From the NCBI RefSeq assembly GCF_003259225.1, contig NZ_QHJF01000028.1, positions 1-64,000 of the forward strand: 64,000 bases of DNA. Direction: 5' to 3'. Origin of the DNA: Marinomonas arctica (GTDB lineage: Bacteria; Pseudomonadota; Gammaproteobacteria; Pseudomonadales; Marinomonadaceae). The notes below the pieces were generated by a model. It saw only the letters and a program-made list of their open reading frames with translations. It ran no database searches and was not told where the DNA came from. Below, piece by piece: positions 25,163-34,179 of the stretch (within the stretch, counting starts at the first letter, position 1; every line of letters begins with the position of its first letter). A program made the translations under genes and the position numbers.

Positions 25163-26623
25163 TTACTTATCCAAACCTGCTAGGCAAACGTACTTGGTGT
25201 TGATGTAGTCTTCAATACCGTATTTAGAACCTTCACGACCCAAGCCCGATTCTTTGTAACCACCAAATGGCGCCACTTCTGTGGCGATGACGCCAGCGTT
25301 AACACCAACCAAACCTGTCTCTAACGCTTCCGCGACACGGAAAATACGACCAATATCTCGAGAGTAGAAATAAGACGCTAGACCGTATTCTGTGTCGTTC
25401 GCCATCGCGATCACATCGTCTTCTGTTTCAAACTTGAAGATAGGTGCTAAGGGGCCAAAGGTTTCTTCTTTGGCAAACAGCATGTCTTGCGTAGCATTGG
25501 CAATAACCGTTGGGTGATAGAAATTGTCGCCCAGTTCATGACGTTTACCACCGGTGACGATTTTGCCGCCTTTGCTAATGGCATCTTGTACATGCTCGTC
25601 GACTTTATCGACGGCGGCGCGGTTAATCAGTGGGCCTTGTTCAACGCCATCCTCAGTTCCGTGGCCGATTTTCATGGCGGCTACCTGCGCCGCGAATTTC
25701 TCAACAAAGGTATCGTATACGCCAGCTTGAACATAAATGCGGTTGGCACAAACACAAGTTTGTCCGGCATTGCGGTATTTTGACATCATGGCACCTTTAA
25801 CGGCTTCGTCGATGTCGGCATCATCAAACACCACAAAAGGCGCGTTGCCACCCAGTTCAAGAGAGACTTTTTTCATGGTGTCGGCGCAGTCTTTCATCAG
25901 CAATTTGCCAATAGGCGTAGAGCCTGTGAACGTGAGCTTACGTACAACGGATGAGTCCGTTAGCGTTTTGGCGATGTGGCTCGCTTTACCCACAACAATA
26001 TTAATCACGCCTGCTGGGATGCCGGCTTCAATGGCAAGAACACCCATGGCTAAGGCGCTTAATGGCGTTTCGGAAGCTGGCTTGATGATCATTGTACAGC
26101 CCGCAGCAAGGGCTGGGCCGGCTTTACGTGTGATCATGGCCGCAGGGAAGTTCCACGGCGTAATCGCCGCACACACACCAACCGGTTCTTTCATCACTAG
26201 GATGCGGCGGTCTGGTGCGTAGGTTGGAATCATATCGCCATAAATGCGTTTGCCTTCCTCGGCGAACCACTCGATAAAAGAGGCGGCATAACCGATCTCG
26301 CCACGAGATTCGGCTAATGGCTTGCCTTGTTCAGCAGTCATTAGCCTTGCAAGGTCTTCTTGGTTTGCCATTAATAGGTCATGCCAGCGGCGTAATAATG
26401 CAGCGCGTTCTTTGGCGGTTTTCTTTTTCCATGTTTTTTGCGCGGCTTCAGCCGCAGCAATCGCTTGTTGTGTTTCAGCAGGACCAACGCTTGCAACGGT
26501 TGCGACTAATTCACCTGTTGCTGGATTGAATACATCGAGCGTGTTGCCTTCTGAAGATTCGACCCACTCTCCATTGATTAAACATTTTGTTTGCAGGAGT
26601 GCTTTGTTCTTTAGTTCAAGCAT
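25163..26623 (-). CDS. gabD: NAD(P)-dependent succinate-semialdehyde / 2-oxoglutarate-semialdehyde-type dehydrogenase
   Basis: A 486-residue aldehyde dehydrogenase of the GabD group: ITPWNFPAAMITRKAGPALAAGC, FTGSTPIGKLLMKDCA, catalytic Glu in SLELGGNAPF, catalytic Cys in NAGQTCVCANR, and GLVGVNAGVIATEVAPFGG near the end. GabD paralogs in oxidative pentose pathways use 2-oxoglutarate semialdehyde, glycolaldehyde or lactaldehyde. Given the aldolase next door, one of the short aldehydes is plausible (inference). Divergent from the dehydratase gene, with a GntR-type palindrome between them. Confidence 0.85.
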   Translation of the reverse strand: MLELKNKALLQTKCLINGEWVESSEGNTLDVFNPATGELVATVASVGPAETQQAIAAAEAAQKTWKKKTAKERAALLRRWHDLLMANQEDLARLMTAEQGKPLAESRGEIGYAASFIEWFAEEGKRIYGDMIPTYAPDRRILVMKEPVGVCAAITPWNFPAAMITRKAGPALAAGCTMIIKPASETPLSALAMGVLAIEAGIPAGVINIVVGKASHIAKTLTDSSVVRKLTFTGSTPIGKLLMKDCADTMKKVSLELGGNAPFVVFDDADIDEAVKGAMMSKYRNAGQTCVCANRIYVQAGVYDTFVEKFAAQVAAMKIGHGTEDGVEQGPLINRAAVDKVDEHVQDAISKGGKIVTGGKRHELGDNFYHPTVIANATQDMLFAKEETFGPLAPIFKFETEDDVIAMANDTEYGLASYFYSRDIGRIFRVAEALETGLVGVNAGVIATEVAPFGGYKESGLGREGSKYGIEDYINTKYVCLAGLDK

Positions 26624-26714
26624 TGCGGTACCTCTAGTTGGTTTTTGTTGTTAGGTCGTTATTTCAAGAGACTATTTTTAATCGATAAGGGGATAGTTCT
26701 TGACTTCTCTTATG

Positions 26715-26726
26715 TCTTATATAAGA
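26715..26726. promoter_or_regulatory. GntR/UTRA operator, copy 1
   Basis: The perfect palindrome TCTTATATAAGA occurs between the divergent semialdehyde dehydrogenase and dehydratase genes. The same palindrome, with the same TGTC start and a downstream CAAGTT, lies at 32854-32865 next to the GntR gene. It is a likely site for that regulator. Confidence 0.7.
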
Positions 26727-26819
26727 GTTATATCACAAGTTTTAAGAAGCCGTAAACAAGACGCAAGGGTTATTACGGCAAATGATAAAAATAAACAGTA
26801 AAAAGAACAGGACCGCACC

Positions 26820-28541
26820 ATGGCAAAACGTATCGAAGACCTGCGCAGTCAGCGTTGGTTTGCTCCTGATAACATGCGTGCGTTTGCACACCGTCAGCGT
26901 ACGCAGCAGACAGGGTACAAGCGTAGCGATTTCATGAACCGCCCAGTGATTGGCATTATCAATACGTGGAGCGACATCAGTACGTGTCACACTCACCTTA
27001 GAGAGCGTGCCCAGTTTGTCAAAGAAGGCATTATTCGCGCGGGGGGTTATCCATTGGAAATGCCCGCCATGTCACTTGGCGAAGTGATGGTGAAGCCAAC
27101 CACCATGATGTACCGAAATTTCCTTGCGATGGAAACCGAAGAGCTGCTGCGCAGTCATCCGATTGATGGCGCGATTTTAATGGGCGGTTGTGACAAAACC
27201 ACACCGGGCCTATTAATGGGCGCCATCAGTATGAATATTCCTGCTATTTATATTCCTGCAGGCGCGAGTCTAAACGGCAACTTCAAAGGTCAAAAAATTG
27301 GTACGGGCACTCATACTCGAAAATATTGGGATGAAAAGCGTGCGGGTAATTTAAGTGATGAAGACTGGCTTGAATTGGAAGCCAAAATGACGCGCTCGGT
27401 GGGAACGTGCAACACCATGGGCACCGCGTCTTCGTTAACTTCTATGGCGGAAGTCTTGGGCTTTTGTTTACCCGGTTCTGCGACCATTCCGGCGGCCGAT
27501 TCGGCTCATCAACGTCTGTGCTCGCTTGCGGGAGAGCGCATTACCAAAATGGTGTTTGAAGACCTCACACCTAAATCTCTCGCCACCAAAGAAGCGTTTG
27601 AAAATGCCATTGTCACTTATGTGGCGCTGGGTGGTTCCACCAACGGCATTATCCATTTGATCGCCATGGCAGGGCGTGCGGGTATTGATCTACCTATGTC
27701 GTTGTTTGATGAATGGGCGCGTAAAGTGCCGGTCATCGCCAATCTCATGCCTGCGGGCGAATATCTAATGGAAGATCTGTTTTACGCGGGAGGCTTGCCT
27801 GCTTTATTAACGCGTTTAAAAGACTTTCTGCATCTTGATCAAGGTAACGTGAACGGTCGTACCTTGGGTGAGAACTTGGAAGGTGTGGAAATTTACAACG
27901 AAGACGTGATTCGTTCTCTAGAGAACCCAGTCAATGACCGCGGCACCATTGGCGTGATCACTGGAAACCTTTGTCCAGATGGGGCGGTGTGCAAACCGTC
28001 TGCGGCGTCCCCGCATCTATTGAATCATCGTGGTAAAGCCTTGGTGTTTGAAAACCATGCGCAAATGAACGCACAGATCGACGACCCTAACCTTGATGTA
28101 GATGAAAACACCGTTTTAGTACTGAAAAATGCTGGGCCAATAGGCGGTCCTGGCATGCCGGAATGGGGCGGGTTACCGATTCCGAAAAAGCTTTTGCAAA
28201 AAGGCGTGCGTGACATGGTGCGAATTTCAGATGCGCGCATGAGCGGCACCCATTATGGCACCTGTATTTTACACGTTGCGCCGGAATCTTATGTTGGCGG
28301 GCCATTAGCCTTTGTTCAAACCGGTGACTGGATCGCCTTAGACGTAGAAAAACGCACGCTGAATTTAGAAATCAGTGACGAAGAAATGGCCGCACGAAAA
28401 GCGGCTTGGGCACCACCACCGCCAAAGTTTGCCCGTGGTTATGGCGCTATGTTTTCAACTCATGTCACCCAAGCCAATGAAGGGTGCGATTTTGACTTTT
28501 TACAAGGTGACGCTGTCATCGATGAACCGGAGATATTCTGA
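26820..28541 (+). CDS. IlvD/Edd-family sugar-acid dehydratase
   Basis: A 573-residue Fe-S dehydratase. The cluster cysteines sit in DISTCHTHLRE, LMGGCDKTTPG and VGTCNTMGTASS. The C-terminal part has GPIGGPGMPEWG and SDARMSGTHYGTCILHVAPE. Its length and the latter motif fit the arabinonate/xylonate/galactonate dehydratase branch rather than IlvD proper. It would remove water from an aldonate to give a 2-keto-3-deoxy acid. AGGA precedes the ATG. The aldolase gene begins directly at its stop, so the two act in sequence. Confidence 0.85.
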   Translation: MAKRIEDLRSQRWFAPDNMRAFAHRQRTQQTGYKRSDFMNRPVIGIINTWSDISTCHTHLRERAQFVKEGIIRAGGYPLEMPAMSLGEVMVKPTTMMYRNFLAMETEELLRSHPIDGAILMGGCDKTTPGLLMGAISMNIPAIYIPAGASLNGNFKGQKIGTGTHTRKYWDEKRAGNLSDEDWLELEAKMTRSVGTCNTMGTASSLTSMAEVLGFCLPGSATIPAADSAHQRLCSLAGERITKMVFEDLTPKSLATKEAFENAIVTYVALGGSTNGIIHLIAMAGRAGIDLPMSLFDEWARKVPVIANLMPAGEYLMEDLFYAGGLPALLTRLKDFLHLDQGNVNGRTLGENLEGVEIYNEDVIRSLENPVNDRGTIGVITGNLCPDGAVCKPSAASPHLLNHRGKALVFENHAQMNAQIDDPNLDVDENTVLVLKNAGPIGGPGMPEWGGLPIPKKLLQKGVRDMVRISDARMSGTHYGTCILHVAPESYVGGPLAFVQTGDWIALDVEKRTLNLEISDEEMAARKAAWAPPPPKFARGYGAMFSTHVTQANEGCDFDFLQGDAVIDEPEIF

Positions 28542-29309
28542 ATGAGCAAGACGATTAACCCATTTAAACAGCGTTTACTGGACGGTCAGAAGTTGATTGG
28601 TGGCTGGACTCTGTCTGGTAGCCCGACGGTGGCAGAAGCGATGGCGTTTTTGAATTATGACTACTTGGTGGTGGATTTAGAGCACAGCCCTGCCAGTGTA
28701 CATGACACGACGCCCATTTTACGTGCGATTGAGCAAACACCAACAGCCGCCGTGGTTCGTATGCCAAGCCATGATCCGATTGCTATTAAACAGGTATTAG
28801 ATCAAGGCGGTATGACCTTGTATTTCCCCTTTGTGGAATCGGTGGAAGAGGCTAAAGCCATTGTTCAGGCCAGCATGTATCCGCCATTGGGCAAACGTGG
28901 CTTTGCCAAAATGCATCGTGCGGCGCGTTATACCACTCGTGAAGATTACCCTGCGGTAGCCAATGAGCAAGTGTGTTTGATTCCCCAATTGGAAACCGTT
29001 GAAGCGTTAGCGTTGGCGGTCGAGATAGGTCAGCTTGATGGCGTCAGTGCGGTATTTATTGGCCCAGGAGATTTGTCGATGACCATGGGGTTGCCAGGAC
29101 AAGTTAATCATCCTGATGTGCGTGCCAAAATCGTGGCCTGTGTGACCGCCTGTAACCAAGCTGGAATTCCCGTAGGAACCGTGATGCCAACCCCTGATGA
29201 TGCGAAGTGGGCGTTAGAAATTGGCTTTAGTTTTGTGTCGATTGCCAATGATCTAGCTAATATGTTGGGACAGTGTAAGGCGCATTTAGCGCAAATGAAA
29301 AACTCATAA
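28542..29309 (+). CDS. HpcH/HpaI-family class II aldolase
   Basis: A 255-residue Mg2+-dependent aldolase. It shows VVDLEHSPAS, AVVRMPSHDPIAIKQVLDQGGMTLYFPFVESVEEA, and the C-terminal half LIPQLETVEAL...FIGPGDLSMTMG. Family members cleave 2-keto-3-deoxy sugar acids or 4-hydroxy-2-ketoheptanedioate to pyruvate (or tartronate semialdehyde) plus an aldehyde. The start codon abuts the dehydratase stop, so it most likely splits that enzyme's product. It is followed by dctQ after 10 nt. Confidence 0.85.
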   Translation: MSKTINPFKQRLLDGQKLIGGWTLSGSPTVAEAMAFLNYDYLVVDLEHSPASVHDTTPILRAIEQTPTAAVVRMPSHDPIAIKQVLDQGGMTLYFPFVESVEEAKAIVQASMYPPLGKRGFAKMHRAARYTTREDYPAVANEQVCLIPQLETVEALALAVEIGQLDGVSAVFIGPGDLSMTMGLPGQVNHPDVRAKIVACVTACNQAGIPVGTVMPTPDDAKWALEIGFSFVSIANDLANMLGQCKAHLAQMKNS

Positions 29310-29319
29310 AGGTGTCTCT

Positions 29320-29868
29320 ATGCTTTTATTAATAAGAATAATAACGCTATTAGGGCGGCTGAATTCGGCCTTGATATTGGTATTTAAGTATTTGGCGATC
29401 GGTGCCGTGGCCATTATGACAACGACCATTTTAGTCCAGGTTTTTTGTCGTTATGTGCTGAATGATTCTTTGCCTTGGTCGGAAGAACTTGCCCGCTATT
29501 TGATGGTATGGATGACGTTTCTGATGCTGCCTGTGGTATCCCGTACGAAACAACATGCGGCCCTCGATATTATTTTGGGGTCTTTGCCCAAACGATTGAG
29601 CTTGTTACTTGAGCTGGTGTTGTATGTGTTGGTCGGAATTGTTTTGTATTACGCCTTTAATAAAAGCTTAGATTTCGCCCTAAAGGGAACGCGTATGTTA
29701 GCCACGGCGCTGCCGATTACCAAAGCTTGGTCTTATATGGCGATGCCGGTTGGCTTTGGCGTCATGATGTTGGTGTATACCGAGCTTTTCTTGATTGGTA
29801 TTACGCGTCTTTTTAATGAATCTAATGGCGACAAGTTTGTGTTGTCTGATAGCGAAAGCGAGGCATAA
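29320..29868 (+). CDS. dctQ: TRAP transporter small membrane subunit (DctQ)
   Basis: A 182-residue four-helix inner-membrane protein. QVFCRYVLNDSLPWSEELARYLMVWMTF is the standard DctQ signature, followed by KQHAALDII. It is co-transcribed with the aldolase and dctM. Its substrate-binding partner is probably the DctP encoded 3.1 kb downstream at 33015, beyond the TauE and GntR genes. Confidence 0.9.
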   Translation: MLLLIRIITLLGRLNSALILVFKYLAIGAVAIMTTTILVQVFCRYVLNDSLPWSEELARYLMVWMTFLMLPVVSRTKQHAALDIILGSLPKRLSLLLELVLYVLVGIVLYYAFNKSLDFALKGTRMLATALPITKAWSYMAMPVGFGVMMLVYTELFLIGITRLFNESNGDKFVLSDSESEA

Positions 29869-29871
29869 CCC

Positions 29872-31158
29872 ATGGGCATTTCATTTTTCTGGATTTTGCT
29901 TTCTGTCATGTTTTTGGGCATGCCTGTCGCGTTTGCCTTGTTGTTTGCGCCGGGTCTGAGTCTATTTCTGGAAGGCAAAGAGATGTTCTATCTCTTGCTC
30001 ACGCAGCGTTTATACAACGGTATTGATAGCTTTCCTCTAATGGCTATTCCGTTTTTCATGTTGGCGGGTGAGGTGATGAACCGCAGTGGTATTACTTTGT
30101 CGCTGGTACAGGTAAGCCAAGCCTTTATCGGTCATTTGCGCGGTGGTCTGGCGCAAATCAATATTTTGTCTTCCATGTTGTTTGCCGGTTTAAGTGGTTC
30201 AGCCGTGGCAGATTGTTCGGCCTTAGGGAAAATGCTGATCCCTGCAATGGAAAAAAACGGTTATTCGCGCCGTTTTGCGGCGGCCGTGACGGCGGCCTCT
30301 TCGGTGATTGGTCCGATTATTCCACCCAGTGGCATCATGATTCTGTACGCCTTTGTGATGAACGTATCGGTCGGTGGTTTGTTTGCGGCAGGCATTATTC
30401 CAGGTATTTTGGTTGGCGTAAGCTTAATGATCATGACTTGGTTTTTGGCGCGTCGCCGCGGATACAAAGTGGCCTCTGAAAAAGCCACATGGAAAGAACG
30501 TGGTACGGCGGTTAAGCAGGCTTTTTGGCCTCTGCTGACGCCAGTTATCTTGCTCGGTGGGATTTTATCTGGGGTGTTTACACCAACCGAAGCCGCCGCG
30601 GTTGCGGCGGCATATGCTTTGCTAGTCAGTCTTTTGTCTCGAACCATGACAATGAGCAGTTTGCCGAGTTTATTCTATGCAACAGCGAAATCGTCTGCGG
30701 TGATCTTGTTCCTAGTCGGTAGTGCTGTGGCATTTTCGGCGGTAATTAGTTTGTCCGGTGCGCCACAGAAAATAGCCAGTATCATGGTGACATTAACGGA
30801 AAACCCGTTGTTGCTTTTATTGATTATTAACATTTTGTTGTTATTTGTTGGCATGTTTTTAGATGCAGGCCCAGCGATTCTGATTTTAGGACCGATCCTT
30901 GGGCCAATCGTGACGCAATTTGGTATTGATCCATTGCATTTTGCCATCGTGATGTGTGTGAACTTGACCATAGGTTTGACGACGCCTCCAATGGGCTTGG
31001 TGCTGTTTGTTGCGTCCAGTGTGAGTGGTGAGCGAGTTGAGACGATTAGCCGTGAAATGTTGCCGTATTTGGCAGTGCATATTCTGGTTATTCTCCTGAT
31101 TACGTACATTCCAGCCTTGACGATGACTTTACCTCGTTTACTTGGCTTTGCCTCCTGA
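29872..31158 (+). CDS. dctM: TRAP transporter large membrane subunit (DctM)
   Basis: A 428-residue inner-membrane protein with about 12 helices. The conserved blocks are PFFMLAGEVMNRSGI, FAGLSGSAVADCSALGKMLIPAM, SSVIGPIIPPSGIMILYA and LTIGLTTPPMGLVLFVAS. It begins 3 nt after dctQ. With dctQ and the remote dctP it forms the uptake system of the sugar-acid module. Confidence 0.95.
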   Translation: MGISFFWILLSVMFLGMPVAFALLFAPGLSLFLEGKEMFYLLLTQRLYNGIDSFPLMAIPFFMLAGEVMNRSGITLSLVQVSQAFIGHLRGGLAQINILSSMLFAGLSGSAVADCSALGKMLIPAMEKNGYSRRFAAAVTAASSVIGPIIPPSGIMILYAFVMNVSVGGLFAAGIIPGILVGVSLMIMTWFLARRRGYKVASEKATWKERGTAVKQAFWPLLTPVILLGGILSGVFTPTEAAAVAAAYALLVSLLSRTMTMSSLPSLFYATAKSSAVILFLVGSAVAFSAVISLSGAPQKIASIMVTLTENPLLLLLIINILLLFVGMFLDAGPAILILGPILGPIVTQFGIDPLHFAIVMCVNLTIGLTTPPMGLVLFVASSVSGERVETISREMLPYLAVHILVILLITYIPALTMTLPRLLGFAS

Positions 31159-31218
31159 TGGGACGTAAGCAATTAGTTCTCGGAGTATTTAAGAAGGTAA
31201 CAAACGAGGGAGGCTTTT

Positions 31219-31971
31219 ATGCTTATGGATAGTTCGAGCCTGCTTCTATTACTGTTTTTTGCTCTCGGCAGTTACATTCAAGCGACGACTGGTTTTGCCT
31301 TTGGGCTGATTGTCGTGAGTAGCGTGTCGGCCTTAGGTTTAGCGCCTATTGAGGTGACGGCGTTTGCAGTGAGTGTGTTAAGCCTTATTAATGCTGGTAT
31401 TGGGCTTTATGGCGGGGGGTGGAAAAAGATAAATCGCCGTGCTTTTTGGGGTTTTATTTTGCCTTGTCTGCCAGCTATTTTTCTTGGCGTATGGTTGCTT
31501 GGCTATCTTGGTGAAAATGCACTGGGATGGCTGAAATTTAGCTTAGGCTTGTGCATTGTCGTTAGCAGTCTGGTGATGATGCTTCAAGCTCACAAGGTGA
31601 GAAAAGCGTCTTCTGCAGGGGCTTTTGCTGTCAGTGGTGTCATTGGTGGGGTCATGGGTGGCATGTTTGCGACCTTTGGTCCGCCAATTACTTTTATGAT
31701 GTATCGCCAGCCAGACGATCAGGCCAGAATTCGCGCGACCTTATTAGGAATCTTTTGTTGTACGGCGGCCTTGCGTGTGGGATCGGTTAGCCTGACGCAA
31801 GGCGTCGATACTGATACTTGGTTGTTATGTGCGTTTGGCTTTCCGGTCGTCGTTGTGGCGACGTTGGTCGCCAGGAAGTTTCCACTGCCTATTTCTGGTC
31901 GAGCGATGCGTTTTATTGCGTTTAGTTTATTGCTACTGTCGGGCATGAGCTTGATGTGGCAGGGATTTTAG
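31219..31971 (+). CDS. TauE/SafE (TSUP) family membrane permease
   Basis: A 250-residue protein with about eight hydrophobic helices. GSYIQATTGFAFGLIVVSSV and SGVIGGVMGGMFATFGPPITFMMY are the two conserved repeat motifs of the sulfite exporter TauE/SafE family. It follows dctM by 60 nt in the same operon. Some relatives move organic acids, so a second carrier or an efflux valve for an intermediate is plausible. The substrate is unknown. Confidence 0.85.
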   Translation: MLMDSSSLLLLLFFALGSYIQATTGFAFGLIVVSSVSALGLAPIEVTAFAVSVLSLINAGIGLYGGGWKKINRRAFWGFILPCLPAIFLGVWLLGYLGENALGWLKFSLGLCIVVSSLVMMLQAHKVRKASSAGAFAVSGVIGGVMGGMFATFGPPITFMMYRQPDDQARIRATLLGIFCCTAALRVGSVSLTQGVDTDTWLLCAFGFPVVVVATLVARKFPLPISGRAMRFIAFSLLLLSGMSLMWQGF

Positions 31972-31979
31972 CAAGTCAA

Positions 31980-32015
31980 AAAAGAGCGCTGGCTTTTGGC
32001 TCAGCGCGCTCTTTT
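31980..32015. terminator. Bidirectional terminator between tauE and the GntR gene
   Basis: Stem AAAAGAGCGC (31980-31989) / GCGCTCTTTT (32006-32015) with T-rich ends on both strands, placed between convergent genes. Confidence 0.8.
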
Positions 32016-32036
32016 AGTGTTTTCAGAAGCTGTGTA

Positions 32037-32774
32037 TTAATTCAGTTCAACAAGATAATGCAGATCTTGGCTATTGGCTCGGCTGATTCTGTATTCCACA
32101 GTACGTCCGTCCAAGGCACGAGCCGTTCGTGTCACTTCTAACAAGGGCTCTCCTGCGGCTACGTTTAAGATGCTTTGGTCTTGCTCATCGGCCAGCACCG
32201 CTTTAAGTCTGTCTGTGGCTTTGTGGACAGTAATATTAAAATGCTGTTGATAGTAGTGATACAGGGAATGCGGCAGTTTTTCTTCTTTGTCTAAATCCAT
32301 AAAGTAACGATGTGGCAGATAGATCAGTTCACGAATGGAGGCCGTGTTTTTAATGGATCGAACACGATGAATTTCGATGACTTTTTCGTCTGCAGCGATA
32401 TTAAAAATGCTTCGTAGACGGTTGTCTGGTGTAATTAATCGTGTTTCGAGCAATTGTGCGTACGGTAATTCGGGAATATCGCCACTGTCACTCTTAAAAT
32501 GAAAAAAGTGGAACATCATTTTTTGTAAGGTGTGTTCCGACACAAAAGTCCCCACGCCTTGGCGACGAAATAATACGTTGTCTTCGGTGAGTGCATTGAG
32601 CGCTTTTCGAACCGTTCCTTGACTGACACCCAGCAGGTCCGCCAGTTGAAACTCACTGGGTAAAATCTCACCGGGCTTCCAAACACCTTCAATAATTCTC
32701 TCTGTGATCAGCTCTTGGACTTGTTTGTACAGAGGTTTGAAGATCGGTGATGGCTGCGGTGCTTTGTCTGTCAT
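32037..32774 (-). CDS. GntR-family regulator, HutC/UTRA subfamily
   Basis: A 245-residue protein. The N-terminal winged HTH (ITERIIEGVWKPGEILPSEFQLADLLGVSQGTVRKALNALTEDNVLFRRQGVGTFV) spans about 15-80. A UTRA effector domain (about 95-240) ends LLEVTRTARALDGRTVEYRISRANSQDLHYLVEL. UTRA domains bind sugars or small acids. It is divergent from dctP, with TCTTATATAAGA in between, and the same site lies upstream of the dehydratase, so it should control the whole module. Confidence 0.9.
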   Translation of the reverse strand: MTDKAPQPSPIFKPLYKQVQELITERIIEGVWKPGEILPSEFQLADLLGVSQGTVRKALNALTEDNVLFRRQGVGTFVSEHTLQKMMFHFFHFKSDSGDIPELPYAQLLETRLITPDNRLRSIFNIAADEKVIEIHRVRSIKNTASIRELIYLPHRYFMDLDKEEKLPHSLYHYYQQHFNITVHKATDRLKAVLADEQDQSILNVAAGEPLLEVTRTARALDGRTVEYRISRANSQDLHYLVELN

Positions 32775-32853
32775 GGCTTAACCTGCTGTGAGTTTATTGC
32801 TCTTAGAATACGCAAATGAAATAAAAAAATCTGTTCTTTTCTTGCACTTTGTG

Positions 32854-32865
32854 TCTTATATAAGA
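32854..32865. promoter_or_regulatory. GntR/UTRA operator, copy 2
   Basis: The palindrome TCTTATATAAGA lies in the gntR-dctP divergent region, identical to 26715-26726 and with matching flanks (TGTC before, CAAGTT after). It would allow autoregulation and control of dctP. Confidence 0.7.
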
Positions 32866-33014
32866 TATAAAACAAGTTATAACAAGATAAGAGTGCATTT
32901 ACTACCGATAATCGCGTTGATGATCAATGAATGTCCGATTGGCTTGTTTCGCCACTTAGGTGATTTAAGAATAAAAATACGTGATCCAAGAATAAAAAAT
33001 ACGGAGCCTTCGAA

Positions 33015-34085
33015 ATGAAAAACACCGATTTACTCAAAAAGACCACTGCCGCTTTTGTTCCAACGCTTATGGCGGCGAGTTTGTCTCTTGCTGCTATACC
33101 TGCGCTTGCGGCAGATTATGAATTCAATATTGTTCATCTTTCTAATACCAGCGATGAAGATTACGACGGTGCTGTTGTTCTAAAAGACTATGTTGAAGCA
33201 CAATCGAATGGTCGTATTCAGGTAAATATTTATTCCGGCGGTCAGTTATGTGGTAATCCAACAGAATGTATTGAAGCGTTACAAGCCAACCTCATTCAAG
33301 TCTTTAATACCACAACAGGAGGTTTAGCGAATGTCTTTCCAGAAATTCAAGCGCTTGATATTCCTTACATATTCCCAACAGATCGGGTTGCGGAATGTGC
33401 CTTAAACAATGAAATGCTAGTTGGGCCAATTCGTAAAGAACTATTGGATCGCACTGGTACCATGCGTTTAATGACGATTGGTAATACGGGCGGTTGGCGT
33501 AACTTCGCTACAACCAATAAATTGATTAAAACGCCAGCTGACGTAAAAGGGCTGAAGATCCGCACGATCAATTCCCCTATTCAAATGCAGCTTGTGAAAG
33601 CCATGGGTGGTAGCCCAACGGCCGTGCCTTGGCCAGAAGTGTATACCTCATTGGCAACTGGCTTGGTGGAAGGCACGAAAAACGGCATTACCGACATTAT
33701 GGGCATGAAGTTTAACGAACACATTAAATACATGACCCTTGATGGACACGGTTATATGGCGTCTATGTGGTGGATGAATAATGACTCCTTGAAAGATATG
33801 CCAGAAGATCTTCAGCACATCATGATGGACGGTTTTGATGCTTTGCGTGAAGTGACAACCGTCATGCCAAAACGCCGTCAAATTGATGCCTATAATGAGT
33901 TTAAAGCATCTGGCGGTACGGTTTATGCGCCAACGGCTGAAGAAAAAGCGCAGTTCCAAGAAGCCGCGAAGCCTGTTCGTGATTGGTTCGTTAATGAATA
34001 TGGCGCTAAGTGGGTAGAAGTAACCGAAAACGCAGTGAAGGCGTGTGAAGGGTCCATTAACGATACTTATAACGCGCAAAGTTAA
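33015..34085 (+). CDS. dctP: TRAP transporter substrate-binding protein (DctP)
   Basis: A 356-residue periplasmic receptor with a signal peptide ending near PALA-ADYEF (residue 33). The family core is intact: NIYSGGQLCGNPTECIEALQ, KTPADVKGLKIRTINSPIQMQLVKAMGGSPTAVPWPEVYTSLATGLVEGTKNGI. GGAG lies about 9 nt before the ATG. It is separated from its dctQM partners by tauE and the GntR gene but shares their operator, so it is very likely the receptor of the same transporter. Two cysteines near residue 76 (CGNPTEC) may form a disulfide. Confidence 0.9.
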   Translation: MKNTDLLKKTTAAFVPTLMAASLSLAAIPALAADYEFNIVHLSNTSDEDYDGAVVLKDYVEAQSNGRIQVNIYSGGQLCGNPTECIEALQANLIQVFNTTTGGLANVFPEIQALDIPYIFPTDRVAECALNNEMLVGPIRKELLDRTGTMRLMTIGNTGGWRNFATTNKLIKTPADVKGLKIRTINSPIQMQLVKAMGGSPTAVPWPEVYTSLATGLVEGTKNGITDIMGMKFNEHIKYMTLDGHGYMASMWWMNNDSLKDMPEDLQHIMMDGFDALREVTTVMPKRRQIDAYNEFKASGGTVYAPTAEEKAQFQEAAKPVRDWFVNEYGAKWVEVTENAVKACEGSINDTYNAQS

Positions 34086-34121
34086 TATATTGCGACTCCG
34101 TCTATGCGAGAGTTTCCGTTG

Positions 34122-34147
34122 GCCAGTGCTTGCACTGGCTTTTTTTT
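34122..34147 (+). terminator. Terminator after dctP
   Basis: Stem GCCAGTGC / GCACTGGC with a 2-nt loop (TT) and eight T. Confidence 0.9.
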
Positions 34148-34179
34148 GTCTGCTGTTTTTTAGGAATGTTCGAGCCTAA

